From: Microglena sp. YARC
Lineage: Eukaryota > Chlorophyta > Chlorophyceae > Chlamydomonadales > Chlamydomonadaceae
Direction of reading: 5' to 3'
Length of the DNA: 64,000 nucleotides
NCBI GenBank assembly: GCA_022414725.1
Contig: CM039462.1
Coordinates: 53,890,534-53,954,533, forward strand
Part shown: in pieces, positions 1-10,400 of the stretch
Numbering within the stretch: the first letter of the stretch is position 1
How the letters are laid out: each line of letters begins with the position of its first letter
Program-made: the position numbers and the translations under genes
Notes under the pieces: model-generated
What the model was told of the DNA's origin: nothing
Databases searched by the model: none
What the model saw: the letters and a program-made list of their open reading frames with translations, nothing else

Positions 1-627
1 GGACAGGGAGGGGATGGTGGTAGTGGTAGGGAGGGTGTGTGTGTAGTTTGTGTGTTTGTGTGTGATCGTGTGTGTGGTGTTGGTGTTAATATGTTGTGTA
101 GGGTTGGCCCTGAGACATATAGTCTCCTATTGTCAACAAGCCAAGCCAGAAGATTTTAAAACATAACTTTTATGGTGGTGAGCAGGGGGGGGGCAGAAAG
201 ACAGATTTTGGACCGAATCTTCGATATGGTGTCCGATTCAGATGGGAGTTGGAATTGTGGACGTTTCATACAAAAAGAGGGGAAATATAAAGTTGGCTAA
301 AAGTATTTTTACCCCCCCCACCCCACCCCCCATTCCCCCTCCTAAAACCCAATTACCTCACCCTACCCCCCCTAAAATGGGGGTCATTCGAAAGATCTTT
401 TAAAGCCCATTTCAGTTATGCTCTTACATCTTTCATGGGGTTACCCAAATGTGATTTATTGCGAAGTTAAGATTTGGGCCGCTTTGGTTGAAAAAAACTT
501 TGGACCCCTCTAACTTTTGTGCAACTTTATTTTTGGCTCAATTTTTTTTTTTTTTTAATATAGTTTGAGGATAGGCTCTATCCAAAGCTAAGGTGCGGTA
601 CGGCAGCTTTTTTCTTGCCCCCCCCTC
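1..627. other. Gene A intron, left edge of window
   Basis: GT-rich, then A/T- and C-rich sequence. A decayed fragment near 138-160 (GTCAACAAGCCAAGCCAGAA) resembles the middle of exon 5. No exon supplying the second CxxC half is visible. Confidence 0.5.
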
Positions 628-770
628 GGTGGTGAGTGCAAGTTTTGTTCTATATTTTTTCTTGTGTATATATATATATATATATATATCCACTTATGGA
701 TATGTATATTTAAATATAAAATAAAAATGTACACAAGAAAAAATATAGAACAAAACTTGCACTCACCACC
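628..770. repeat. Foldback: 42-bp inverted copies of the exon 5 donor edge around a TA-rich loop
   Basis: 628-669 and 729-770 are perfect inverted complements, beginning GGTGGTGAGTGCAAG and ending TTTCTTGTGTA. The loop is (TA)n followed by AT-rich sequence. The arm includes the exon 5 donor TGGTG/GTGAGT. Confidence 0.85.
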
Positions 771-1045
771 ACAGTGCAGAGAAATAGATGAGCTTGTACT
801 TGTTGGCTAGTGCGGCTGTGCCGCCATGCTCCTTGCCTTCCTTGTCAACAAGCTTGCCAGACAAAAGATTAAAAAAACTAAAAAACCCATAAAAAATCAA
901 ATAAATAATATAAAAGAAGAAAACAATTGCACTCACCACCATAGTGCGGAGAAATAGATTAGCTTGTACTTGTTGGCTAGTGCGGCTGTGCCGTCATGCT
1001 CCTTGCCCTCCTTGTCCACAAGCTTGCCAGACAAAAGATACGAAA
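764..1045 (-). repeat. Two intronic echoes of the 3' half of exon 5 with its donor
   Basis: About 764-868 and 934-1040 each repeat roughly 95 nt of the exon 5 end ([11 protein letters not shown] to YFSA) followed by GTGAGTGCAA, with substitutions. Confidence 0.85.
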
Positions 1046-1092
1046 ACAAATCGTATAAAAAATCATACAAAAGAAAAATAAATTGCACTCAC

Positions 1093-1231
1093 CACCACAG
1101 TGCAGAGAAATATATGAGCTTGTACTTATTAGCTAGTGCGGCTGTGCCGTCATGCTCCTTGCCTTCCTTGTCCACAAGCTTGCCAGACAGAAGCTCAGAG
1201 AGGGTCTTGGGCTTCCAGGGGAACTGCTCTC
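1093..1231 (-). CDS. Gene A exon 5 (linker and start of second thioredoxin domain)
   Basis: Acceptor CCCACAG, then GA GAG CAG TTC CCC TGG AAG: product [45 protein letters not shown] and TG of a Cys codon before donor GTGAGT (phase 2). The splice falls within the catalytic Cys codon, the same position as the microexon/exon 3 junction in domain 1, as expected of an old domain duplication. The next exon should begin T/C plus xxxTGC and lie outside the window. Confidence 0.9.
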
Positions 1232-3914
1232 CTGTGGGTTGGTTGGGTTGGTTGGTGGTTGGTTGGGTTGGTTGGGTTGGGTTGGTTGGTTGGTTGGTGG
1301 GGTGGGTGGTGGAGGGTGTTTGAGAGGGGGTGGGGTAGGTGGGCTTCCAGGGGAACTGCCTCACCTGTGGGTGGGTGGGTGGGTGGTTGGTGGGTTGGGT
1401 GGGGTGGGTGGTGGGAGGGTGTTTGAGAGGGGGTGGGGGTAGGTGGGCTTCCAGGGGAACTGCTCACCTGTGGGTGGGTGGGTGGTTGGTTGGTGGTTGG
1501 TGGGGTGGGTGGTGGGAGGGTGTTTGAGAGGGGGTGGGGGTAGGTGGGCTTCCAGGGGAACTGCTCACCTGTGGGTGGGTGGGTGGGTGGTTGTGTTGGT
1601 GGTGGGTGGGTGGTGGGAGGGTGTTTGAGAGGGGGTGGGGGTAGGTGGGCTTCCAGGGGAAACTGCTCACCTGTGGTTGGTTGGTTTGGTTTGGTTGGTG
1701 GTTGGTGGGGGGTGGGTGGTGGGAGGGTGTTTGAGAGGGGTGGGGGTAGGTGGGCTTCCAGGGGAACTGCTCACCTGTGGGTGGGTGGGTGGGTGGTTGG
1801 TGGTTGGTGGGGTGGGTGGTGGGAGGGTGTTTAAGAGGGGGTGGGGGTAGGTGGGCTTCCAGGGGAACTGCCTCACCTGTGGGTGGGTGTGGTGGTTGGT
1901 TGGTGGTTGGTGGGGTGGGTGGTGGGAGGGTGTTTGAGAGGGGGTGGGGGTAGGTGGGCTTCCAGGGGAACTGCTCACCTGTGGGTGGGTGGGTGGGTGG
2001 TTGGTGGTTGGTGGGGTGATTGGTTTGGTTGGGAGGGTGGTGGGTGGTGGGTGGGTGTTTGGAAGGGGGTGGGGATAGGTGAGCTTCCAGAAAAACTCAA
2101 AGCTTTCACCCAGACAGTACTGTGTATGTATTTCTTATTTAGTTATTTAGTTATTGTATATTTAGTTAGTTAGTTATTATTTATTTAGTTATTTAGTTAG
2201 TTAGTTATTGTATATCTAGTTAGTTAGTTATTCTTTATTTAGTTATTTAGTTACACATGGACCTTTGGGGTCAGACATCACGTCACCACGACCACCTGCA
2301 GTGATCAAGCTTTCACCCAGACAGCCAGTACTGTGTGTGTATTTCTTATTTAGTTATTTAGTTATTGTATATTTAGTTAGTTAGTATTTAGTTAGTTAGT
2401 TATTTGGTTACGCATGTACCTTTGGGGTCAGACATAACCAGTTTTTTTTTGTGCGACCCGTCGCCAAATCGGCGACCCAGTGGCGACCACCGTGCGACCC
2501 TCAGGTGTGCGAGTTTAAGGCGAAATCGGCCCTTGGTCGCCACAAATGCGACCGCGAGTAAGTGATTTGTGCCCTGGGTCGCCACCTTGGTCGCACCTGG
2601 GTCGCACAGGCCCAGCCCAGCCCAGCTAGCTAGCTAGCTCTAAGCGACTAAGCCAGCTCTGGTCAGAACGGAAAGAACTGAAAGTGACCCCTGAGGCCAA
2701 CTGCCCAAGCCAGAAAGTACAGTAGTGCAGCCCGTGGAGTTACTCTCGCGTTCCAACTTCCACCAGGGGTCTGTCACGCTCGTCTTCAATCCAGTCGCGA
2801 CTACTCCTTTGAAACCCGTTAGAAGGGCCATGCGAGTCTATTCACACCACCCACCCCTCTCCCAACGTCCTAGCAAAGCACCGCCACCATCTCTTAACGT
2901 TGAATTCATGGGAGAAGTCGGACCTTGGGCGCGCCCCCTCCCCCTCAACCCCTGCCTTAGGGAAATTGCTTGGACAGAGGTGCACCAACACAGGAGACAG
3001 GTGTGATGAGGGTGTATGTGTGTGAAGACCCCCCCCCTCCCCCTCCCCCCCCCCCCCCCCCCCCCCCACCACCACCACACACACACACCACCCCAATGCT
3101 AACACCACAATTGATAGTATCACATTTTGCATGATGTGAAATGATCGAGTAGACCCTTATCTTATGATGCGCAAAGAATGTGTATTGATGATAACTTAAT
3201 AGTGAGTATGTTTTAGGTCGGCCGGAATGTTGGGGCTAGGTTGTAGTAAAAGACCCAGTGATTATTTTTCTGTACATTTAGAGGCTTGACAAAGTTGTTA
3301 CAAACCAGTGTAACATATGTCATCCATGTGCAAAATGCATGTTTTCTAAGACCCCCCCCCAAAAAAAACCCGGGGGGCTACGCCCCCCGGACACCCCATA
3401 AAAGTAGCGGCGCTTCGCCAGCCAGCCAGTACTGTGCATTTATGTTTATATATCTATTTACTTATTTATGTGCCTTTAGGGGCAGAAGCACAAGAGCTGA
3501 TATAGCTTTCAAACAGCCAGCCAGTACTGCGTATTTATACATTTATGTATATACCTTGCGGGTCAGACGTCACGGCATCACGGCCGCTCGATGTGATCAA
3601 GCTTTCAACCAGCCAGCCAGTACTATGTATGTATTTATTGTTTGTTTATTTATGTATACACCTTGCGGGTCAGACGTCACGGCATCACAACCGCTCAATG
3701 TACTCAAGCTTTCAACCAGCCAGCCAGTACTATATATTTATTTACTATTCTTTATTTCTTTATTTATTTGTTTATTTATTTATGTATGTACCTTGCGGGT
3801 CAGACGTCACAGCATCACGACCGCTCGATGTGATCAAGCTTCCATCCTCCCCATCAATGAGGACCAAGGAGGGGATGCCCTTCACCTGTAGGATCAGAGG
3901 GTGTAGTGTGGTGC

Positions 3915-3964
<50 letters not shown>

Positions 3965-4375
3965 TGTGGTGTGGTAGGGTGATCTTTGGTTTTGTTAGGT
4001 GTGGTTTTTGTTTTGTCTTGTTTGGTGGTAGTGTACCCTTCTCCCCATCAATGAGCACCAGGGAGGGGATGCCCTTCACCTGTAGGATCAGAGGGTGTAG
4101 TGTGGTGCTTGTGCGTGTGTGTGTTTGGTGTAAGAGCAGAGGGCGTGTGTATGTGTTGTGTGTGGTGGTGGTCCTTCCCATCAATGGGGACCAGGGAGGG
4201 GATGCCCTTCACCTGCAGGAACAGAGGGTGTAGTGTGGTGTGTGTGTGTTTAGTGTAAGAACAGAGGGCGTGTGTGTGTTTGTGTGTGTGTGTGTGTGTG
4301 TGGTGCCCCCCCCCCCCCCCCCCCCCATCAATGAGGACCAAGGAGGGGATGCCCTGCACCTGTGGGAACAGAGAG

Positions 4376-4409
<34 letters not shown>

Positions 4410-7400
4410 GAGTGGTTTTGAGTGTTTCTGCGTTCTAAGCTCATACCTTGAAATTCGTTTGGTGTGGTGCGTAAATGGTGTGGATTTGGTGTGGTTTTTA
4501 GTGGTTTTTCCATAAGCTCATACCTTGAAATTTGTTTGGTGTGGTGCGTAAATGGTGTGGTTTTGAGTGGTTTTGCGTGCTTTTTCCATAAGCTCATACC
4601 TTGAACTTTGAGCTTAGTGTGGCCTTGCAATCCCTCTGCTCAAAATGGAAGAGCCAGCCAGGGCATGTCTGCATAGTACTCATCAAATGACTCCTGCTGC
4701 CTATCAGAGGGTGTGGTGTGGTGTGGTTTGGTTTTGAGTGGTTTTACCTGATGCGTTTTAAGCCCATACCTTGACCTTGGAGCTTAGAGTGGACTTGCGC
4801 TCCCTCTGGTCAAAGGGAAGAGCCAGCCAGGGCATGTCTGTGTAGTACTCATCAAGTGACTCCTGCTGCCTATCAGAGGGTGTGGTGTGGTGTGGTGTGG
4901 TTTTGAGTGGTTTTACGTGATGCGTTTTAAGCCCTTACCTTGAACTTTGAGCTTAGAGTGGACTTGCGCTCCCTCAGCTCAAAGGGAAGAGCCAGCCAGG
5001 GCATGTCTGTGTAGTACTCATCAAACCATTCCTGCTGCCTATCAGAGGGTGTGGTGTGGTGTGGTGTGGTGTGGTTTTGAGTGGTTTTACGTGCTATTTT
5101 CATAAGCTCATACCTTGAACTTTGAGCTTAGAGTGGACTTGCGATCCCTCTGGTCAAAGGAAAGAGTCAGCCAGGGCATGTCTGTGTAGTACTCATCAAA
5201 CCATTCCTGCTGCCTATCAGGTGGTGTGGTGGTGTGGTGTGGTGTGGTGTGGTGTGGTGTGGTGTGGTGTGGTGTGGTGTGGTGTGGTATGGTGTTGCTT
5301 GCTTTTGCATGCTTTTTTCTATAAGCTCATACCTTGAACTTTGAGGTTAGAGCTTAGATATTGTGTGGTGTGGTGTGGTGTGGATTTTCCTATGTTCGCA
5401 AAATTTGTACAATGTTTTGTAGCTAATTCCAATAGATGATGCATTTTAAGCCCATACCTTGAACTTGGAGCTTAGTGTGGCCTTGCGATCCCTCTGCTCA
5501 AAGGGAAGAGCCAGCCAGGGCATGTCTGCATAGTACTCATCAAACGATTCCTGCTGCCGATCAGAGGACACGAATACGATCTCCCAGTCAGCGGCGCGTG
5601 CATGGGAGGCTTTGAAGTCGTTGTAGATCTCGGCTAGCTGGGGTGTGAAGGACCGGCATGGGCCACTGCGACAGGAGTGAAGAGGTGGAGGTGGGGTGGG
5701 GGGTGGGGGGTGCTGATGGGTGGGTGGGCACAAGCAAGCAGTCAGCGCTGTTTGTGTGGGAGGCCTTGAAGTCGTTGTAGGTCTTGGCTAGCTGGGGTGT
5801 GAAGGTCCGGCATGGGCCACTGCAACTGAAGGAAAGGGGTGTGGGTGGGTGGGTGGATGGATGGGTGGAAGGGTGCTGATGGTTGGGTGGGTGGGCACAA
5901 GCAAGCAGTCAGCGGTGCGTGCGTGCGTGGGAGGATTTGAAGTCGTTGTAGATCTTGGCTAGCTGGGGTGTGAAGGACCGGCATGGGCCACTGCGACAGG
6001 AGTGAAGAGGTGTGGGTGGGGGTGGGGGGTGGGGGGTGCTGATGGGTGGGTGGGCACAAGCAAGCAGTCAGCGCTGTTTGTGTGGGAGGCTTTGAAGTCG
6101 TTGTAGGTCTTGGCTAGCTGGGGTGTGAAGGTCCGGCATGGGCCACTGCAACTGAAGGAAAAGGGGTGTGGGTGGGTGGGTGGATGGATGGGTGGAAGGG
6201 TGCTGATGGTTGGGTGGGTGGGCACAAGCAAGCAGTCAGCGGTGCGTGCGTGCGTGGGAGGATTTGAAGTCGTTGTAGATCTTGGCTAGCTGGGGTGTGA
6301 AGGACCGGCATGGGCCACTGCGACAGGAGTGAAGAGGTGGGGGTGGGGGGTGGGGGGTGCTGATGGGTGGGTGGACACAAGCAAGCAGTCAGCGCTGTTT
6401 GTGTGGGAGGCCTTGAAGTCGTTGTAGGTCTTGGCTAGCTGGGGTGTGAAGGTCCGGCATGGGCCACTGCAACTGAAGGAAAGGGGTGTGGGTGGGTGGG
6501 TGGATGGATGGGTGGAAGGGTGCTGATGGTTGGGTGGGTGGGCACAAGCAAGCAGTCAGCGGTGCGTGCGTGCGTGGAGGATTTTGAAGTCGTTGTAGAT
6601 CTTGGCTAGCTGGGGTGTGAAGGACCGGCATGGGCCACTGCGACATGAGAGAAGGGGTGTGTGTGTGGTGTGTGGTGGGGGGGGGGGAGGGGGCTTATGG
6701 ATGGGTGGGTGGTGCTGATGGATGGGTGGGTGGGTGCTGATGGATGGGTGGGTGGGTGGTGCTGATGGATGGGTGGGTGGGTGGTGCTGATGGATGGCTT
6801 GTGGGTGGGTGCTGATGGATGGGTGGGTGGGTGGTGCTGATGGATGGGTGGGTGGGTGGTGCTGATGGATGGGTGGGTGGGTGCTGATTAGTGGGTGGGT
6901 GGGTGCTGATGGATTGGTGGGTGGGTGCTGATGGATGGGTGGGTGGGTGGTGCTGATGGATGGGTGGGTGGGTGCTGATTAGTGGGTGGGTGGGTGCTGA
7001 TGGATGGTGGGTGGGTGGTGCTGATGGATGGGTGGGTGGGTGGTGCTGATGGATGGGTGGTGGGTGGTGCTGATGGATGGGGTGGGTGGTGCTGATGGAT
7101 GGGTGGGTGGTGCTGATGGATGGGTGGGTGGGTGCTGATGGATGGGTGGGTGGTGCTGATGGATGGGTGGGTGGGTGCTGATGGATGGGTGGGTGGTGCT
7201 GATGGATGGGTGGGTGGTGCTGATGGATGGGTGGGTGGTGCTGATGGATGGGTGGGTGGTGCTGATGGATGGGTGGGTGGTGCTGATGGATGGGTGGGTG
7301 TGCTGATGGATGGGTGGGTGGGTGCTGATGGATGGGTGGGTGGTGCTGATGGATGGGTGGGTGGGTGCTGATGGATGGGTGGGTGGTGCTGATGGATGGG

Positions 7401-10400
7401 TGGGTGGTGCTGATGGATTGGTGGGTGGTGCTGATGGATGGGTGGGTGGAGCTGATTAGTGGGTGGGGACACGATCTCCCAGTCAGCAACGTGTGCGTGG
7501 GAGGCTTTGAAGTTGTTGTAGATCTTTGCTAGCTGGGGCGTGAAGGTCCGGCATGGGCCACTGCGACAGGAGGAAAGGTGTGTGTGTGGGGTGGGGGGAG
7601 TGGGGGGTGGGGGGGTAGGGTGAGGTGGGGAGGGGGGGGGGGGGGGGGGGGAGTGTTCATCAGAATCACAAGGAGGCAAGTCATCATGCTCAGAAATCTC
7701 ATCATCATTCATTTTTTTCAATTTGAATTCAATGAGAATTCGACATGATGAGCCAGTCATTCAATGATGTGTTCATCAGAATCCCAAGCAGGCAAGTCAT
7801 CATGAACTTTTCAATTTGAATTCAATGAGAATTCATCACAAGGAGGCAAGTCATTCAATGATGTGTTCATCAGAATCCTAAGGAGGCAAGTCATCATGCA
7901 TTTTTCAATTTGAATTCAATGAGAATTCATCATGATGAGCCCAATGAGAATTTATCAGGATGAGCAAGTCAATAAGTTATTATTCAATGATTTGTTCATC
8001 AGAATCACAAGGAGGCAAGTCATCAGCTGCTAAGCTCTGGTGAACTGAATCCAAAGTCTTACCACCAATGAGCTGATCATCATTGTCCCAGGTGGTCACA
8101 GAGGTGGAGGCAGAGAGGGATATAATTTGATGCATGCTATTATTAATATGCTGTTCAGTACTGTTCATCAGAATCACAAGGAGGCAAGTCTTACCAGCAA
8201 TCAGCTGATTATCATCATCATTATCATCCCAGGTGGTCACAGAGGTGGAGGCAGGGAGGGATTTAATTCGATGCATGCTATTATTAATATGCTGTTCAGT
8301 ACTGTTCATCAGAATCACAAGGAGGCAAGTCTTACCAGCAATCAGCTGATTATCATCATCATTATCATCCCAGGTGGTCACAGAGGTGGAGGCAGGGAGG
8401 GATTTAATTCGATGCATGCTATTATTAATATGCTGTTCAGTACTGTTCATCAGAATCAAAAGGAGGCAAGTCTTACCAGCAATCAGCAATCGATGCATGC
8501 TATTATTAATAAACTGCGCGTGAGGTATACAAGATATGAGATATGCTATGCTTTAATCAGAATCACAAGGAGGCAAGCCTGACCACTAATAAGCTGCTCA
8601 TCATCATCACAGTTGGTCACGGAGGTGGAGGCAGGGAGTGATTAGATGTGAAGCATGCTATTATTAATAAACTGCTCAGTACTGTGCATGAGGTATACAA
8701 GATATGAGATATGCTATGCTTTAATCAGAATCACAAGGAGGCAAGCCTGACCACTAATAAGCTGCTCATCATCATCACAGTTGGTCACGGAGGTGGAGGC
8801 AGGGAGTGATTAAATGTGAAGCATGCTATTATTAATAAACTGCTCAGTACTGTGCATGAGTTATACAAGATATGAGATATGCTATGCTTTCATCAAAATC
8901 ACAAGGAGGCAAGCCTTACCAGCAATGAGCTGCTCATCATCATCCCAGGTGGCCACAGAGATGGAGGCAGAGAGTGATATAATTTGATGCATGCTATTAT
9001 TAATAATCATGCTTTAATCAGAATCACAAGGATGCATGCTTTAATCAGAATCATAAGGAGGCTATACTTTCATCAGAATCACAAAGAGGCAAGACTTACC
9101 ACCAATGAGCTGATCGTAATAATCCCAGTTGGTCACAGAGATGGAGGCAGTCGGAGAGGGAGAGGGACATAGGGGGGGAGAGTGGCAGGGGACGGGGTTG
9201 AGGGGAGGGGCAGGGGAGGTAGGAATGTGGGTGTAGGTGTAGGTGTAGGTGTAGGTGTAGGTGTAGGTGCAGGTGTAGGTGTAGGTGCTGGGTGTAGGTG
9301 TAGGTGCAGATGCAGGTGTAGGTGCTGGGTGTAGGTGTAGGTGTAGGTGTAGGTGTAGGTGTAGGTGTAGGTGTAGGTGCTGGGTGTAGGTGTAGGTGTA
9401 GGTGCAGATGCAGGTGTAGGTGTAGGTGTAGGTGCTGGGTGCAGGTATAGGTGTAGGTGTAGGTGTAGGTATAGGTGTAGGTGTAGGTGTAGGTGTAGGT
9501 GTAGGTGTAGGTGCTGGGTGCTGGGTGCTGGGTGCAGGTGCAGGTGTAGGTGTAGGTGTAGGTGTAGGTGTAGGTGTAGGTATAGGTTTAGGTGTAGGTG
9601 CAGGTGTAGGTGTAGGTGTAGGTGTAGGTGCTGGGTGCAGGTGTAGGTGTAGGTGTAGGTATAGGTGCTGGGTGTAGGTGTAGGTGCTGGGTGCAGGTAT
9701 AGGTTTAGGTGCTGGGTGCAGGTGTAGGTGTAGGTGTAGGTGTAGGTGTAGGTGTAGGTATAGGTTTAGGTGCTGGGTGCAGGTGTAGGTGTAGGTGTAG
9801 GTGCAGGTGTAGGTGTAGGTGTAGGTTTAGGTGCTGGGTGCAGGTGTAGGTGTAGGTGTAGGTGTAGGTGTAGGTGTAGGTATAGGTTTAGGTTTAGGTG
9901 CTGGGTACTGGGTGCAGGTGTAGGTGTAGGTGTAGGTGTAGGTATAAGTTTAGGTGTAGGTGTAGGTGTAGGTGTAGGTGTAGGTGTAGGTGTAGGTGTA
10001 GGTATAGGTGCTGGGTGCAGGTGTAGGTGTAGGTGTAGGTGTAGGTGTAGGTGTAGGTGTAGGTTTAGGTGTAGGTGTAGGTGTAGGTGTAGGTGTAGGT
10101 GTAGGTGTAGGTGATGGGTGGTGATGATGGTGGCGGTAGGGGAGAAGTGGTGATGATGCAGGTGATGATGGTGGTGGTAGGGAAGAAGTGGTGATGATGC
10201 AGGTGATGATGGTGGTGGTAGGGGAGAAGTGGTGATGATGCAGGTGATGATGGTGGTGGTAGGGGAGAAGTGGTGAGTGTGTGATGGGTGGTGATGATGG
10301 TGGTGGTAGGGGAGAAGTGGTGGTGGTGGTGATGATGGTGGTGATGATGGTGATGATGGTAGTGATAAGAGAGAAGTGGTAATGATGCAGGTGATGATGG

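Larger units (their letters stand above)
8050..9165 (-). repeat. Tandem array of eight copies of the microexon with its splice sites
   Basis: Unit of about 110-190 bp containing a pyrimidine tract, TGTGACC, CAG, the decamer, a GTAAG-type donor and CTTGCCTCCTTGTGATTCTGA. Decamers in order along the minus strand: 9100 intact; 8914 region CTCATTGCTG; 8749 and 8583 regions CTTATTAGTG with donor decayed to GTCAGG; 8472 truncated; 8336-8345 and 8195-8204 CTGATTGCTG; 8063 intact. The intact copies sit at the two ends. Confidence 0.8.

Noticed and set aside
5742..6650. Additional thioredoxin-domain genes or domains
   Set aside because: Copies contain only the acceptor edge and about 28 codons before running into GGTGGG repeats; they are echoes, not exons.
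6695..7760. 264- and 290-codon minus-strand ORFs
   Set aside because: Minisatellite translation joined to an exon 3 echo.
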